Shown here piece after piece: positions 42,165 through 51,185 of a stretch of DNA of 61,421 nucleotides (the stretch's first letter is position 1; each line of letters begins with the position of its first letter). The notes beneath the pieces were generated by a model, which saw only the letters and a list, made by a program, of their open reading frames with translations, did not search any database and had not been told where the DNA came from. The stretch spans positions 1 through 61,421 of the forward strand of contig JACPVA010000192.1 in assembly GCA_016191995.1 (NCBI GenBank), given 5' to 3'. Both the position numbers and the translations under genes were made by a program. Source of the DNA: Burkholderiales bacterium. GTDB lineage: Bacteria > Pseudomonadota > Gammaproteobacteria > Burkholderiales > Burkholderiaceae_C.

Positions 42165-42357
42165 GGGAAAGCTCCGTGATGGGGGGAAACCGGTGCTTTC
42201 GCGCCCCGGAAAGCAGCCCCGCGCCCAGCGCAAGTCGATTCGGGTTGTCGGCTGGGGGGGTGCACGTCGGGCGGGTCGAAGGCGGACCGCGTAGGATACC
42301 CCGTCCGGCGTGCGCGTCGCGCGCCCCTTCCTGCCCGCGGCCGCGCCGCCCAGCCCC
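42165..42357. promoter_or_regulatory. Divergent ppsA/ppsR intergenic region
   Basis: 193 bp that must hold both promoters. TAGGAT at 42292-42297 is the best -10 candidate for ppsR, with a poor -35; nothing clearer is seen for ppsA. Confidence 0.35.
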
Positions 42358-43182
42358 ATGCACAACCGAACCGTGTTCTTCGTCTCGGATGGCACCGGGA
42401 TCACCGCCGAGACCTTCGGCAACTCGATCCTGGCCCAGTTCCCGGGCCAGCCGCGGCATGTGCGCCGGCCCTTCATCGACGGCGTCGAGAAGGCGGCCAA
42501 GGTGGTCGAGGAGATCAACACCGTCGCCGGCAAGGACGGCCTGCGGCCGATCGTCTTCGTGACACTGGTCAACGACGCGGTGCGCGACACGCTGACCGCA
42601 CCCGACTGCACGGGGCTGGTGCTGGACATGTTTCGCACCTTCATCGAGCCGCTGGAGGGGGAGTTCGGCGTCAAGTCGAACCACCGTGTCGGCCGCTTCG
42701 CCGACGTCGCCAAGAGCCGCGAGTACACCGAGCGCATCGACGCGATCAACTTCTCGCTCGCGCACGACGACGGCCAGAGCGCGCGCAACCTGGCGATGGC
42801 CGACGTCATCCTGGTCGGCGTCAGCCGCAGCGGCAAGACGCCGACCTCGCTGTACCTGGCGATGCAGCACCACATCAAGGCGGCCAACTACCCGCTGATC
42901 CCGGAGGACTTCGAGCGCGAGGCGATCCCGTCCGCGCTGGCTCCCTACCAGGCGAAGTGCTTCGGGCTGACGATCGACCCCGACCGGCTGTCGCAGGTCC
43001 GCCACGAGCGCCGCCCGAACAGCAAGTACGCCTCGCTCGCGAACTGCCGCTGGGAAGTGGTCGAGGCCGAGCAGATGATGCAGCGCGCGCGGATTCCCTG
43101 GCTGTCGACGACGCACAAGTCGATCGAGGAGATCGCCACCACGATCCTGCGCGACATCCAGCCGCAGCGGCTGGTCTACTGA
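42358..43182 (+). CDS. ppsR: Phosphoenolpyruvate synthase regulatory protein (PSRP)
   Basis: 274 residues of the DUF299 kinase/pyrophosphorylase family: opens [18 protein letters not shown] and has the P-loop [16 protein letters not shown]. It phosphorylates PEP synthase with ADP on a Thr near the catalytic His to shut it off, and removes that phosphate by phosphorolysis. ATG 42358 gives the standard N-terminus. Its divergent pairing with ppsA fixes the target as PpsA rather than PPDK. Confidence 0.95.
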   Translation: MHNRTVFFVSDGTGITAETFGNSILAQFPGQPRHVRRPFIDGVEKAAKVVEEINTVAGKDGLRPIVFVTLVNDAVRDTLTAPDCTGLVLDMFRTFIEPLEGEFGVKSNHRVGRFADVAKSREYTERIDAINFSLAHDDGQSARNLAMADVILVGVSRSGKTPTSLYLAMQHHIKAANYPLIPEDFEREAIPSALAPYQAKCFGLTIDPDRLSQVRHERRPNSKYASLANCRWEVVEAEQMMQRARIPWLSTTHKSIEEIATTILRDIQPQRLVY

Positions 43183-43362
43183 AACGGATCGGCGTTTCAG
43201 CGCGGAAGGACTACTTGGGTGGAACGGTCGTGCTCGGCACGTTGCACTCTATGACGGTCTGCCCGGATGAGGCCTACCAGGTCAGGCGCGAGCCGAGGCC
43301 AGCGGCAGCGTTGTTCGACCGCCGAATGCGAAGACGGCGGCAGGCCAAGGCCGGCGGGCAGC
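43183..43362. other. Gap with a degraded dispersed repeat
   Basis: No gene recognised. Bases ~43312-43361 align with ~4341-4390 at about three quarters identity, sharing TGTTCG, CCGAAT-like, GGCAGGCCA and GGCGGGCA blocks. Confidence 0.4.
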
Positions 43363-43776
43363 TCAGCCCGGAGCAACCCAGTCTTCCACCCTCAGTCCCC
43401 CGACGCGCTGGAACTCGCGGGTGTTGTGCGTCACCAGCGTCGCGCTCTCGGCAAGAGCGTGGCAGGCGATCCATAGATCGTTCGCACCGATGGGCATGCC
43501 TGCGTCCTTCAGACGCGTGAACTGCTCAGCGTAGTGCTCGCAGATGGCCGGGCCTGCCGGATACAGCACCGCCACTTGTCGGGCCAGGGCTTCCAACCGG
43601 CGCAGGACCTCTGGCTTTCTCGTGCTGCGCTCGGCGCCCTTCAGCAACTCAGCCCAGGTCACGAAAGACATGCACAGCCGGGCATCCTCCGGCAGCGCAT
43701 CGACCCGCTTCGCGATGGCGGGCGGCTGGTTCTTGATCAGGTAGATGAGGATGTTGGTGTCCAGCACGTAGATCAC
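43363..43776 (-). CDS. vapC: VapC-type PIN-domain toxin
   Basis: 137 residues. The first acidic motif is MIYVLDTNILIYLIKN; the others are TWAELLKGAE, IGANDLWIACHAL and LVTHNTREF, a complete VapC set. VapC enzymes cut tRNA or rRNA. Its ATG overlaps the antitoxin stop (ATGA). It reads against ppsR with a 180-bp gap. Confidence 0.93.
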   Translation of the reverse strand: MIYVLDTNILIYLIKNQPPAIAKRVDALPEDARLCMSFVTWAELLKGAERSTRKPEVLRRLEALARQVAVLYPAGPAICEHYAEQFTRLKDAGMPIGANDLWIACHALAESATLVTHNTREFQRVGGLRVEDWVAPG

Positions 43777-44048
43777 AGTGCCTCGCGCTCCTGCAGGGGC
43801 TGTTGGCGGGCCTGTTCAGCCTCCAGCGCTGCGATGAAGGCAAGGTCCGCCTCGCCCACGGCGCGCAGGGCATCGAGCAGCGCAGCGCCACGTTCGGCTC
43901 GCAAGGGATGGATCACCAGATCGCCCGACTCGTTGCGCGAAATGCTCACACGGTCAGTGTCGAGCCGAAACTCTGCAGGAATGCGCACCGCCTGGCTGTT
44001 GCCGTTGTTGAAGACTCTGGTCGTGAGCGTTTCCACGTCGCGCTCCAT
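43773..44048 (-). CDS. vapB: VapB-type antitoxin (SpoVT/AbrB fold)
   Basis: 91 residues. TTRVFNNGNSQAVRIPAEFRLDTDRVSI is a typical swapped-hairpin AbrB DNA-binding domain, here quoted only in part for its NGNSQAVRIP core; the C-terminal half with QARQQPLQERE should bind VapC. The ATG at 44048 gives the usual N-terminus but lacks a Shine-Dalgarno; instead the end of a 9-bp direct repeat covers it, suggesting autorepression at the start or near-leaderless translation. An ATG at 44084 is an alternative. Confidence 0.87.
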   Translation of the reverse strand: MERDVETLTTRVFNNGNSQAVRIPAEFRLDTDRVSISRNESGDLVIHPLRAERGAALLDALRAVGEADLAFIAALEAEQARQQPLQEREAL

Positions 44049-44069
44049 GTGTGTACATCGATGTGTGTA
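44047..44069 (-). promoter_or_regulatory. Direct-repeat operator candidate overlapping the vapB start
   Basis: TACACACAT occurs twice (44061-44069 and 44047-44055 on the minus strand) with a 5-bp spacer; the centre also forms the palindrome ACATCGATGT (44055-44064). The last bases of the second repeat overlap the vapB start codon. Confidence 0.5.
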
Positions 44070-44097
44070 TTTTCGTTCAAGCATCGCCGACGTGCAA

Positions 44098-44439
44098 CTA
44101 CGCCCACAGACCCTGCCGGGGCACGGCCAGTGACCTGGCGAGCTTCGCAACGTTGCGCCACACAGCCTTGGGGGCAACGCCCTCGTTCGCGGCGGCTTCC
44201 TCCACGGCCATCACCGCCAGTGGCACCGGCGCCTCGTCAAGCAGGTGCGTCAGGTGGGCCGCGTAGCCCTTCGGCATGCTACCGCTGACCAACGCGTGGC
44301 CGAGAGTGTCGGGCGGCACCTCCTGGAAGTGGCTCACGCTGGCGTTCTTCGCCGCCATCCACAAGCCCCGCTTTCGGCAGCGCGCCGCCTGGCTGGGCGG
44401 ATCGAGGTCCAGCCCCAGTACGGCCAGCACCTGGGCCAC
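44098..44439 (-). pseudogene. Fragment of a regulator-like ORF, N-terminus degenerate
   Basis: About 113 codons from a GTG, with the frame open further upstream. GFNRVAQVLAVLGLDLDPP just before and at the start resembles the end of an XRE-type helix-turn-helix domain; the rest (LTHLLDEAPVPLAVMAVEEAA, KAVWRNVAKLA) is a C-terminal region I cannot name. No intact helix-turn-helix is found upstream, so it is probably a decayed gene. It lies between vapB and the MscS channel. Confidence 0.4.
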
Positions 44440-44577
44440 CCGGTTGAAGCCAGATCGCTCAGAGCGTGCGCTGGCGCCGTGCGCTGGCCGCCGTGCTCTG
44501 ACGATGCGGCGGCGCTGGGCGAGCCATGCCGCTTGCCGGTCCTCAGGTTCGGCGTCGATGAGACATCCGCGACGACC

Positions 44578-45471
44578 TCATTCGCCCAGCGGCGCGGCGC
44601 GACGTAACTCCAGCACGCCACTCTTGATGTGCAGGTCGCGCTGCGGGAACGGGAACTCGATGCCGTCAGCGTTGAAGCGCTCGTAGATCGCGTGGTTCAG
44701 GCTGCTGATCAGCCGACCCTTGCGGTCGACCTGGGTGTCGGACCATGCGCGCAGCTCGAACTGCAAGCCGTCGTCGCCGAAGGCCAGGAAGCGCACGGCA
44801 GGCGCCGGGTCGGCCAGCACGTCGGCGTTGCCTGAGGCGCATTCCAGCAGGGCCTGTTCGACCTTCCGCGCATCGCTGCCGTAGGCAACCGACACCGGGA
44901 TGCGGAAACGAACCCGGTTGTCGTTGTACTTCCAGTTCACCACCTCCTCGGTGATGAACTTGCTGTTGGGCACGATGACGGCGATGTTGTCGTTGTCCAG
45001 CACCGTGGTCGCCCGCGCGCCGATGTCGATGACATTGCCCTCGACACCGGACACCACGATGCGATCGCCGATCTTGATCGGGCGCTCGAACATGATGATG
45101 AGGCCCGATATGAAGTTGCTGACCACCGTCTGCAGGCCGAAACCAATGCCGATGCCCACCGCACCGGCCAGCACGTTGAAGGTCGTCAAGTCGATGCCTG
45201 CCGTCTGCACGATGACCAACAGGCCAATCACCAGCAGCGCGTAGCGCGCCAGAGCACCAGCGGCATGACGGGCGCTCGGGTCCAGGCGATGGCGCAGCAG
45301 CGGCCCGTCGCTGACCCAGCGCTGCACGCGCCGCGCGACCCACAGCAGCACGAAGACGACCAACAACGCGTAGACCAGGCCCCAGGCGGTGACCGCTGTG
45401 TCGCCGACCCGGATCAAGGGATGGTGCAGCAGATCCAGAAAGCGGGGGAGCAGTTCGAGCAGGGTGTCCAT
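44578..45471 (-). CDS. Small-conductance mechanosensitive channel (MscS family)
   Basis: 297 residues. Three N-terminal membrane segments lead to the pore helix AGAVGIGIGFGLQTVVSNFISG, rich in Gly/Ala as in MscS TM3. The beta domain (FERPIKIGDRIVV, VEGNVIDIGARAT) and the cytoplasmic alpha/beta vestibule (IPNSKFITEEVVNW-like stretch) follow. It opens on membrane tension to release solutes in hypo-osmotic shock. It stands alone at the edge of the second accessory patch. Confidence 0.92.
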   Translation of the reverse strand: MDTLLELLPRFLDLLHHPLIRVGDTAVTAWGLVYALLVVFVLLWVARRVQRWVSDGPLLRHRLDPSARHAAGALARYALLVIGLLVIVQTAGIDLTTFNVLAGAVGIGIGFGLQTVVSNFISGLIIMFERPIKIGDRIVVSGVEGNVIDIGARATTVLDNDNIAVIVPNSKFITEEVVNWKYNDNRVRFRIPVSVAYGSDARKVEQALLECASGNADVLADPAPAVRFLAFGDDGLQFELRAWSDTQVDRKGRLISSLNHAIYERFNADGIEFPFPQRDLHIKSGVLELRRAAPLGE

Positions 45472-45696
45472 GCCGCGGTGGGAAGTCTTTGGGTGGCGAG
45501 CGGTCGAGCCGGCTACGATCCAGCGGCATGTGACACTCAGTTCCTCCCTTTGCCTTACTTCACTGTAAGGCAGATGAACCAGACTTCCGCAGGCAGAAGG
45601 AAATGTCGTTGGCTACCAGCGCCACGAAGACCTGCTGATGGCCGATGGCCGTGATTGCCGGCAAAGCGTACTTTGCCGATCGAGTACAAGGCGGCC
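45472..45696. other. Gap upstream of mscS with one hairpin
   Basis: No gene is supported. A perfect 8-bp stem TGCCTTAC (45551-45558) / GTAAGGCA (45565-45572) with a 6-nt loop is the only structure; neither side has a T-run, so it is more likely an operator or relic than a terminator. Confidence 0.4.
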
Positions 45697-46476
45697 TCAG
45701 CGTCGCATGGGCGCGCGCCGAGCCGACTCGTAGAGGCAGATCGCCGCCGCCGCGGCGACGCCGAGCGACTCCTCGCCGCCCGGCTGCGGGATGCGCAGGG
45801 TGAGCGCGCATCGCTGCGAGACCTCGGGCGTCACGCCCTGCCCTTCGTGGCCGAAGACCCAGGCGCAGGGCGCCGGCAACTCGGCCTCGGGCAACGCGAC
45901 GCCGGCGTGCGGGCTGGTCGCCAGCAGCGGGACCCCGAGCGCATCCAGGTCCGCCGGCGCCAGCGACTCGACCAGCCGCAGCGCGAAGTGCGCCCCCATG
46001 CCGGCGCGCAGCACCTTGGGCGACCACAGCGCGGCCGTGCCCGCCAACGCCAGCACCTGCGCCACACCCAGCGCCGCCGCGCTGCGCAGCACGCTGCCGA
46101 CATTGCCCGCATCCTGCACGCCCTCCAGCACGACGCTGGAAAGCCCCGGCGCCGGTGCCGCCGGCGCCGGCAAGTCGAGCACAAAACCCAGCGGTGCCGG
46201 CGAGGCCAGCGTGCTGCAGGCCGCCAGCAGCGGCGCCGGCACGACGACGCCTTCGCGTGCCGCGCCCAGCAACGGCGCCAGGTCAGGATCCGCCCACGCC
46301 GCCTCGGTGCCGATGGCCAGCGCCAGCGGCACGCCACGCGCCAGCGCGGCACGGCCCAGGTGGTCGCCCTCGACCCAGATCTGGCCGAGCCGCCGGTAGG
46401 CCGCCGGATGGCTCGCGAGCCGGCGCAGCCGCACGAGCAGCGGGTTGTCGCGCGAGGCGATCGCGCGCGGCTTCAT
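45697..46476 (-). CDS. RNA 2'-O-methyltransferase, SpoU/TrmH (SPOUT) family
   Basis: 259 residues. An N-terminal substrate-binding part ([21 protein letters not shown]) precedes a SPOUT knot domain with motif 1 [21 protein letters not shown], motif 2 [10 protein letters not shown] and motif 3 [22 protein letters not shown]. It should methylate a ribose in rRNA or tRNA; RlmB-like and TsnR-like targets are both possible. The ATG overlaps the rnhB stop, so it is co-translated with it at the end of the supercluster. Confidence 0.9.
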   Translation of the reverse strand: MKPRAIASRDNPLLVRLRRLASHPAAYRRLGQIWVEGDHLGRAALARGVPLALAIGTEAAWADPDLAPLLGAAREGVVVPAPLLAACSTLASPAPLGFVLDLPAPAAPAPGLSSVVLEGVQDAGNVGSVLRSAAALGVAQVLALAGTAALWSPKVLRAGMGAHFALRLVESLAPADLDALGVPLLATSPHAGVALPEAELPAPCAWVFGHEGQGVTPEVSQRCALTLRIPQPGGEESLGVAAAAAICLYESARRAPMRR

Positions 46477-47186
46477 GTCGGCTCCGCGGCGTCGGGTGCC
46501 AGCAGCGCACGCACCGGACCGAAACTCCTGCGGTGCGCCGTGCAGGCGCCATGCGCGCGCAGCGCCGCCAGGTGCGCCGCCGTCGGGTAGCCCTTGTGCT
46601 GCGCGAAGCCGTATTGCGGCCAGGCCTCGTGCAGCGCGTCGCACAGCCGGTCGCGGTGCACCTTGGCCAGGATCGACGCCGCCGAGATCGCCGCCACCGT
46701 CGCATCGCCGCCGACGACCGCGGTCGCCGGCGGCACCAGCACCGGCAGCCGGTTGCCGTCGACCAGCACATGCCGCGGCGGCAGCCGCAGCCCCTGCACC
46801 GCGCGCTGCATCGCCAGCAGCGTGGCCTGCAGGATGTCGAGGCGGTCGATCTCGTCGACGCTCGCCTCGGCGACGCACAGCGCCAGCGCGCGCGCGCGGA
46901 TCTCGACGTCCAGCCGTTCGCGCCGGCGCGGCGACAGCGCCTTCGAGTCCGCGAGCCCGGCGATCGGTGCGGCCGGGTCCAGGATCACCGCCGCCGCGAC
47001 GACCGGGCCGGCGATCGGCCCGCGGCCGGCTTCGTCGACGCCGGCCACCAGCCCGCCGGCCAGCAGCGGTGCCAGCCCCGGTGGCAGCCGGCGGCGCGGC
47101 GCGCGGCCGCGCACCAGCGTGCCGGCAGGCGGTGGTGGCAGCGGCAGCGCGAGCTGCTCAGGCTTGCAGGACTTGCGCGATCGCAT
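46473..47186 (-). CDS. rnhB: Ribonuclease HII
   Basis: 237 residues. The active-site motif [19 protein letters not shown] and [12 protein letters not shown] are clear, with later acidic residues in LVDGNRLP and the SILAKVHRD stretch. It nicks RNA-DNA hybrids, including single ribonucleotides in DNA. The chosen ATG (47186) overlaps lpxB by 29 bp and adds a ~40-residue basic, Pro-rich tail; a GTG inside is a possible later start. Confidence 0.94.
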   Translation of the reverse strand: MRSRKSCKPEQLALPLPPPPAGTLVRGRAPRRRLPPGLAPLLAGGLVAGVDEAGRGPIAGPVVAAAVILDPAAPIAGLADSKALSPRRRERLDVEIRARALALCVAEASVDEIDRLDILQATLLAMQRAVQGLRLPPRHVLVDGNRLPVLVPPATAVVGGDATVAAISAASILAKVHRDRLCDALHEAWPQYGFAQHKGYPTAAHLAALRAHGACTAHRRSFGPVRALLAPDAAEPT

Positions 47187-48288
47187 CGGTGGCGCTGCGC
47201 GCGGTATCGCGGCGCAGCAGGTGGTGCAGTTCGTCGAAGCGCGCGCGCAGCCTGGCCGCGCCGGCGGAGTCGTCGAGCCCGGCGAGCACGTCGGCCTCGA
47301 GCTGCGCCGGGTTGCAGTCCTGCTGCAGCCGCTCGGGGACGACGAAGTCGCGGCACAGGATATTCGGCAGCCCGACCCAGGGCTGGTAGGCCATGCACTT
47401 CATGATCTGCCAGCTCAGCGGGTGCATGCGGTAGGCGATCACCATCGGCCGCTTGAAGAGGGCCGCCTCGAGTGTGGCCGTGCCGCTGGCGATCAGCGTC
47501 AGGTCGCAGGCCGCCAGCGCCTCGTGCGAGCGGCCGTCGAGCAGTTGCAGCGCCACGCCCGGCGCATGCGCGGCCGCCAGCGGCTCGACCCGCGCGCGCA
47601 GCCCGGGTGCCACCGGCAGCACGAAGCGCAGCGCCGGGCGCAGCCGCTGCAGCCGCGCGGCGGTCTGCAGGAAGACCGGCGCGATGGCCTCGATCTCGGA
47701 TCGCCGGCTGCCCGGCAACAGCGCGACGACCGGCTCGGACTCGCCCAGCCCGAGCGCGGCGCGCGCGGCGGCACGCGGGGGCTCGAGCGGGATCGCATCC
47801 GCCAGCGGGTGGCCGACATAGCTCGCCGCCACGCCGTGCACGCGCAGCAGCTCGGGCTCGAACGGGAACAGGCACAGCACATGGTCGCAGGCGCGCGCCA
47901 TCGCCTTCGCGCGGCCGCCGCGCCAGGCCCAGATCGACGGGCAGACGAAGTGGATGGTCGGGATGCCGGCTGACTTCAGTCGCGTCTCCAGCCCGAGGTT
48001 GAAGTCCGGCGCGTCGACGCCGACGAAGGCGCGCGGCGGGTCCGCCAGCAGCCGCGCGGCGAGCCGGTCGCGGATCGCCTTGATGCCGCGGTAATGGCGC
48101 AGCACCTCGACATAACCGCGCACCGCGAGCCGCTCGCTCGGCCACCAGGCGTCGAAGCCCAGCGCCTTCATCCTCGGCCCGCCGATGCCGCCGAGCTCGA
48201 TGGCCGGCCAGCGCGACTTCAGGCCGCCGATCAGCAGGCTGGCCAGCAGGTCGCCGGAGGTCTCGCCGGCCACCATCGCCAGCCGCAT
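47158..48288 (-). CDS. lpxB: Lipid-A-disaccharide synthase
   Basis: 376 residues. Opens [21 protein letters not shown]19 motifs include [41 protein letters not shown] and [12 protein letters not shown]. It joins UDP-2,3-diacylglucosamine and lipid X at the inner membrane face. ATG 48288 begins 8 bp after the lpxA stop. Confidence 0.96.
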   Translation of the reverse strand: MRLAMVAGETSGDLLASLLIGGLKSRWPAIELGGIGGPRMKALGFDAWWPSERLAVRGYVEVLRHYRGIKAIRDRLAARLLADPPRAFVGVDAPDFNLGLETRLKSAGIPTIHFVCPSIWAWRGGRAKAMARACDHVLCLFPFEPELLRVHGVAASYVGHPLADAIPLEPPRAAARAALGLGESEPVVALLPGSRRSEIEAIAPVFLQTAARLQRLRPALRFVLPVAPGLRARVEPLAAAHAPGVALQLLDGRSHEALAACDLTLIASGTATLEAALFKRPMVIAYRMHPLSWQIMKCMAYQPWVGLPNILCRDFVVPERLQQDCNPAQLEADVLAGLDDSAGAARLRARFDELHHLLRRDTARSATDAIAQVLQA

Positions 48289-48296
48289 CGCGCGCG

Positions 48297-49085
48297 CTAC
48301 CGCACGATGCCGCGCGAGGAGGCGGCGAGGAAGTCCAGGACGAGCGCGATGTCGGCATCGCCGCCGTCGACCGTGCCGCGCAAGCCCTCGATCGCCTCGC
48401 GCGCCGCGTCGAGCGTCAGCCCGTCGCGGTATAGCAGCCGGTGCATGCGCTTGACGAGCGCGAGGCGTTCGCGCGAGAAGCCGCGCCGGCGCAGCCCCTC
48501 GGCGTTGAAACCGTGCACCGCCAGTGGGTTGCCGCTGACCGTCATGAACGGCGGCACGTCCTGCGAGACATGGCTCTGGAAGCCGGTCATCGCGTGCGCG
48601 CCGATGTGGCAGAACTGGTGCACCCCGGTCAGCCCGCCGACGATCGCCCAGTCGCCGACGTGGACGTGGCCGGCCAGCGTCGCGTTGTTGGCCAGGATGC
48701 ATCGGCCGCCGAGCTGCACGTCGTGCGCGAGGTGCACGTAGGCCATGATCCAGTTGTCGTCGCCGACGCGCGTCACCCCGGCGTCCTGCGCCGTGCCGCG
48801 GTTGAAGGTGCAGAACTCGCGGATCGTGTTGCGGTCGCCGACGACGAGCGAGGTCGGCTCGCCGCGGTATTTCATGTCCTGCGGCGCGCCGCCGAGCACC
48901 GCGTGCGCGTGGATGCGGTTGTCGCGGCCGATCGTCGTCGGCCCCTCGACGACCGCGTGCGCGCCGACCTCGGTGCCGGCGCCGATCACGACCCCGGCGC
49001 CGATCACGGCGTAGGGGCCGACGACGACGTCCGCGGCGAGCTCGGCTTGCGCGTCGACGATCGCGGTCGGGTGGATCCTGATCAT
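48297..49085 (-). CDS. lpxA: UDP-N-acetylglucosamine acyltransferase
   Basis: 262 residues. A left-handed beta-helix of hexapeptide repeats ([22 protein letters not shown] onward), with the catalytic His in the AHDVQLG segment and the helical C-terminal domain ([17 protein letters not shown]). First step of lipid A synthesis, adding a hydroxyacyl chain from ACP. Follows fabZ after 75 bp. Confidence 0.96.
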   Translation of the reverse strand: MIRIHPTAIVDAQAELAADVVVGPYAVIGAGVVIGAGTEVGAHAVVEGPTTIGRDNRIHAHAVLGGAPQDMKYRGEPTSLVVGDRNTIREFCTFNRGTAQDAGVTRVGDDNWIMAYVHLAHDVQLGGRCILANNATLAGHVHVGDWAIVGGLTGVHQFCHIGAHAMTGFQSHVSQDVPPFMTVSGNPLAVHGFNAEGLRRRGFSRERLALVKRMHRLLYRDGLTLDAAREAIEGLRGTVDGGDADIALVLDFLAASSRGIVR

Positions 49086-49160
49086 GCGCGGGCGGGCTGT
49101 CGGGCGGTGGCGTGCGCCAGCGGCAGCATGCGGGAAGTCAGGCGGGCCGGCGGCTGCCGC

Positions 49161-49616
49161 TCAGGCCACCTTGCGCATCGTGCACATCAGCTCGGCCTCG
49201 ACCGCGGTCTCGCCGGCCACGCTGGCGCGCACGCGGTACTTGACGATGCCGGCCCGCGCGCGCTCGATCCAGGCCTCGAGGACGAGCTGGTCGCCGGGCT
49301 CGACCGGGCGCTTGAAGCGCGCGCCGTCGATGCCGACGAAGTAGACCACGGTGTCGTCGACCGGCCCCTGCCCGGCTGACTCGAAGGACAGCAGCGCCGC
49401 CGCCTGCGCCAGCGCCTCGAGCATGATCACCCCCGGCATCACCGGACGCGACGGGAAGTGGCCGACGAAGAACGGCTCGTCGATCGTGACGTTCTTCAGC
49501 GCCTTGATCCGCACGTCCTTCTCGAACTCCAACACGCGGTCGACGAGCAGGAACGGGTAGCGGTGCGGCAGTTTCCTGATGATCTGGTGGATGTCCAGGA
49601 CCGGCGGCGTCGTCAT
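49161..49616 (-). CDS. fabZ: (3R)-hydroxyacyl-ACP dehydratase FabZ
   Basis: 151 residues of hotdog fold. [19 protein letters not shown] and [20 protein letters not shown] carry the catalytic His and Glu. It dehydrates 3-hydroxyacyl-ACP for fatty-acid elongation and competes with LpxA/LpxD for the hydroxyacyl pool, which fits its place between them. The ATG overlaps the lpxD stop. Confidence 0.97.
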   Translation of the reverse strand: MTTPPVLDIHQIIRKLPHRYPFLLVDRVLEFEKDVRIKALKNVTIDEPFFVGHFPSRPVMPGVIMLEALAQAAALLSFESAGQGPVDDTVVYFVGIDGARFKRPVEPGDQLVLEAWIERARAGIVKYRVRASVAGETAVEAELMCTMRKVA

Positions 49617-50647
49617 GTGCGTTTTTCCAGCGCCCGCAGGCGGTCTCGCAGCGCGTGAAGCTGCCGCAGCGTGGCGGCATTCTTCTCCCAGGCCGCATTG
49701 TCGTCGAACGGGAACATCCCGCTGTAGCTGCCCGGCTTCAGGATCGAGCGCGTGATGACGGTCGCCGCGCTGATGTGGACGTGGTCGACGAGCTCGAGGT
49801 GACCGAGGATGATCGCGCCGCCGCCGGCGGTGCAGAAGCGGCCGATCGTCGCGCTGCCGGCCACCCCGACGCAGCCGGCGAAGGCGCTGTGCGCACCGAC
49901 GCGGACGTTGTGGCCGATCTGCACCAGGTTGTCGAGCTTGACGCCGTCGCCGATCACGGTGTCGGCCAGCGCACCGCGGTCGATGCAGGTGTTGGCGCCG
50001 ATCTCGACCTCGTCGCCGATCTCGACCGCGCCGAGCTGCTCGATCTTGACCCAGGCACCGCCTGCGCCGGCGTCGGGCGCGAAGCCGAAGCCGTCGGCAC
50101 CGATCACCGCGCCGCCGTGGACGATCCCGCGCGCGCCGATCCGGCAGCCGTCGAGCAGCGTCGCGCGCGGCATCAGCCGCGTGCCCTCGCCGATCCACGC
50201 ATCGCGGCCTATATGCGCCTGCGCGCCGACGACCGCATGCGGCCCGACCACGGCGCCGGCACCGACATAGGCCAGCGGCCCGACCGTGGCGCTGGCGTGC
50301 ACGCGCGCCAGCGGCTCGACGACGGCGCTGGCGTGCACGCCGGGCACGCCGGCCGGGCGCACGCGCGCCGCCCACCACTGCGTCAGGCGCGCGAAGGCGA
50401 GGTAGGGGTCGTCGTGCAGCAGCGCGGCGCGCCGGCCGGCGAGCGCCTCGCGCAGCGCCGGGGCGGCGATCACGCAGCCGGCGGCGCTGGCGTCGAGCTG
50501 CGCGCGGTAGCGCGGGTGGGCGAGAAAGGCGATGCTGTCGGCGTCGGCGTCGGCCAGCGGCGCCAGGCGCGAGAAGGCGGCGTCGGGGTCCCCGAGCAGT
50601 TCGCCGCCGAGCAGCGACGGCAACTCGGCGGCGCGCAGCAGGCTCAC
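49613..50647 (-). CDS. lpxD: UDP-3-O-(3-hydroxyacyl)glucosamine N-acyltransferase
   Basis: 344 residues. An N-terminal uridine-binding domain is followed by hexapeptide-repeat helix turns ([22 protein letters not shown] and later), the catalytic-His region [12 protein letters not shown] and a C-terminal helix. It adds the second hydroxyacyl chain in lipid A synthesis. Starts 16 bp after ompH. Confidence 0.96.
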   Translation of the reverse strand: MSLLRAAELPSLLGGELLGDPDAAFSRLAPLADADADSIAFLAHPRYRAQLDASAAGCVIAAPALREALAGRRAALLHDDPYLAFARLTQWWAARVRPAGVPGVHASAVVEPLARVHASATVGPLAYVGAGAVVGPHAVVGAQAHIGRDAWIGEGTRLMPRATLLDGCRIGARGIVHGGAVIGADGFGFAPDAGAGGAWVKIEQLGAVEIGDEVEIGANTCIDRGALADTVIGDGVKLDNLVQIGHNVRVGAHSAFAGCVGVAGSATIGRFCTAGGGAIILGHLELVDHVHISAATVITRSILKPGSYSGMFPFDDNAAWEKNAATLRQLHALRDRLRALEKRT

Positions 50648-50663
50648 GCGCGCGGCAGGCGCG

Positions 50664-51185
50664 TCAGCGCGCGCCGCCGTCGGCGTTCAGCGCGCGGATG
50701 ACCTTGTCGGTGATGTCGACGCGAGCTCCGGCGAAGACCACGCCGTCCTGCAGGATCAGGTCGTACTTCTCGTCGTCGAAGATCTTCTTGATCACGCGGT
50801 TGGCGCGCTCGACGACGTTGGCCAGCTCCTCGTTCTTGCGCTGGTTCAGGTCCTCCTGGAACGCGCGCCGCTTGCGCTGCAGGTCGCGGTCGCGCTCGAC
50901 CAGCTCGCGCTGGCGCCGGTTGCGCTCGGCCTCGGCCAGCGTCGGCGCATCCTTGTCCAGGCGGTCGGCGGCGGCCTTGATCTGCGCCGCGTCGTCGGTG
51001 ATCTCGCGCTCGCGGCGGCCGAACTCGGCCTCGAGCTTGGTCTGCGCGGCCTTCGCCGGCGCCGACTCGCGCAGCAGCCGCTCGCTGTTGATATAGCCGA
51101 TCCTGAGCTCCTGCGTCGCGGCGCCCGGCGCCGTCGCCGCCAGGACCAGTGCGAGCGCGATCGACGCGAGGTGGCTGGGTTTCAT
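50664..51185 (-). CDS. ompH: OmpH/Skp-family periplasmic chaperone
   Basis: 173 residues: a signal peptide (through GAATQ), then [14 protein letters not shown] and long charged coiled-coil arms ([19 protein letters not shown]), ending [20 protein letters not shown]. Skp trimers hold unfolded outer-membrane proteins on the way to the Bam complex. It abuts bamA, the stop of bamA and start of ompH touching at 51185. Confidence 0.94.
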   Translation of the reverse strand: MKPSHLASIALALVLAATAPGAATQELRIGYINSERLLRESAPAKAAQTKLEAEFGRREREITDDAAQIKAAADRLDKDAPTLAEAERNRRQRELVERDRDLQRKRRAFQEDLNQRKNEELANVVERANRVIKKIFDDEKYDLILQDGVVFAGARVDITDKVIRALNADGGAR

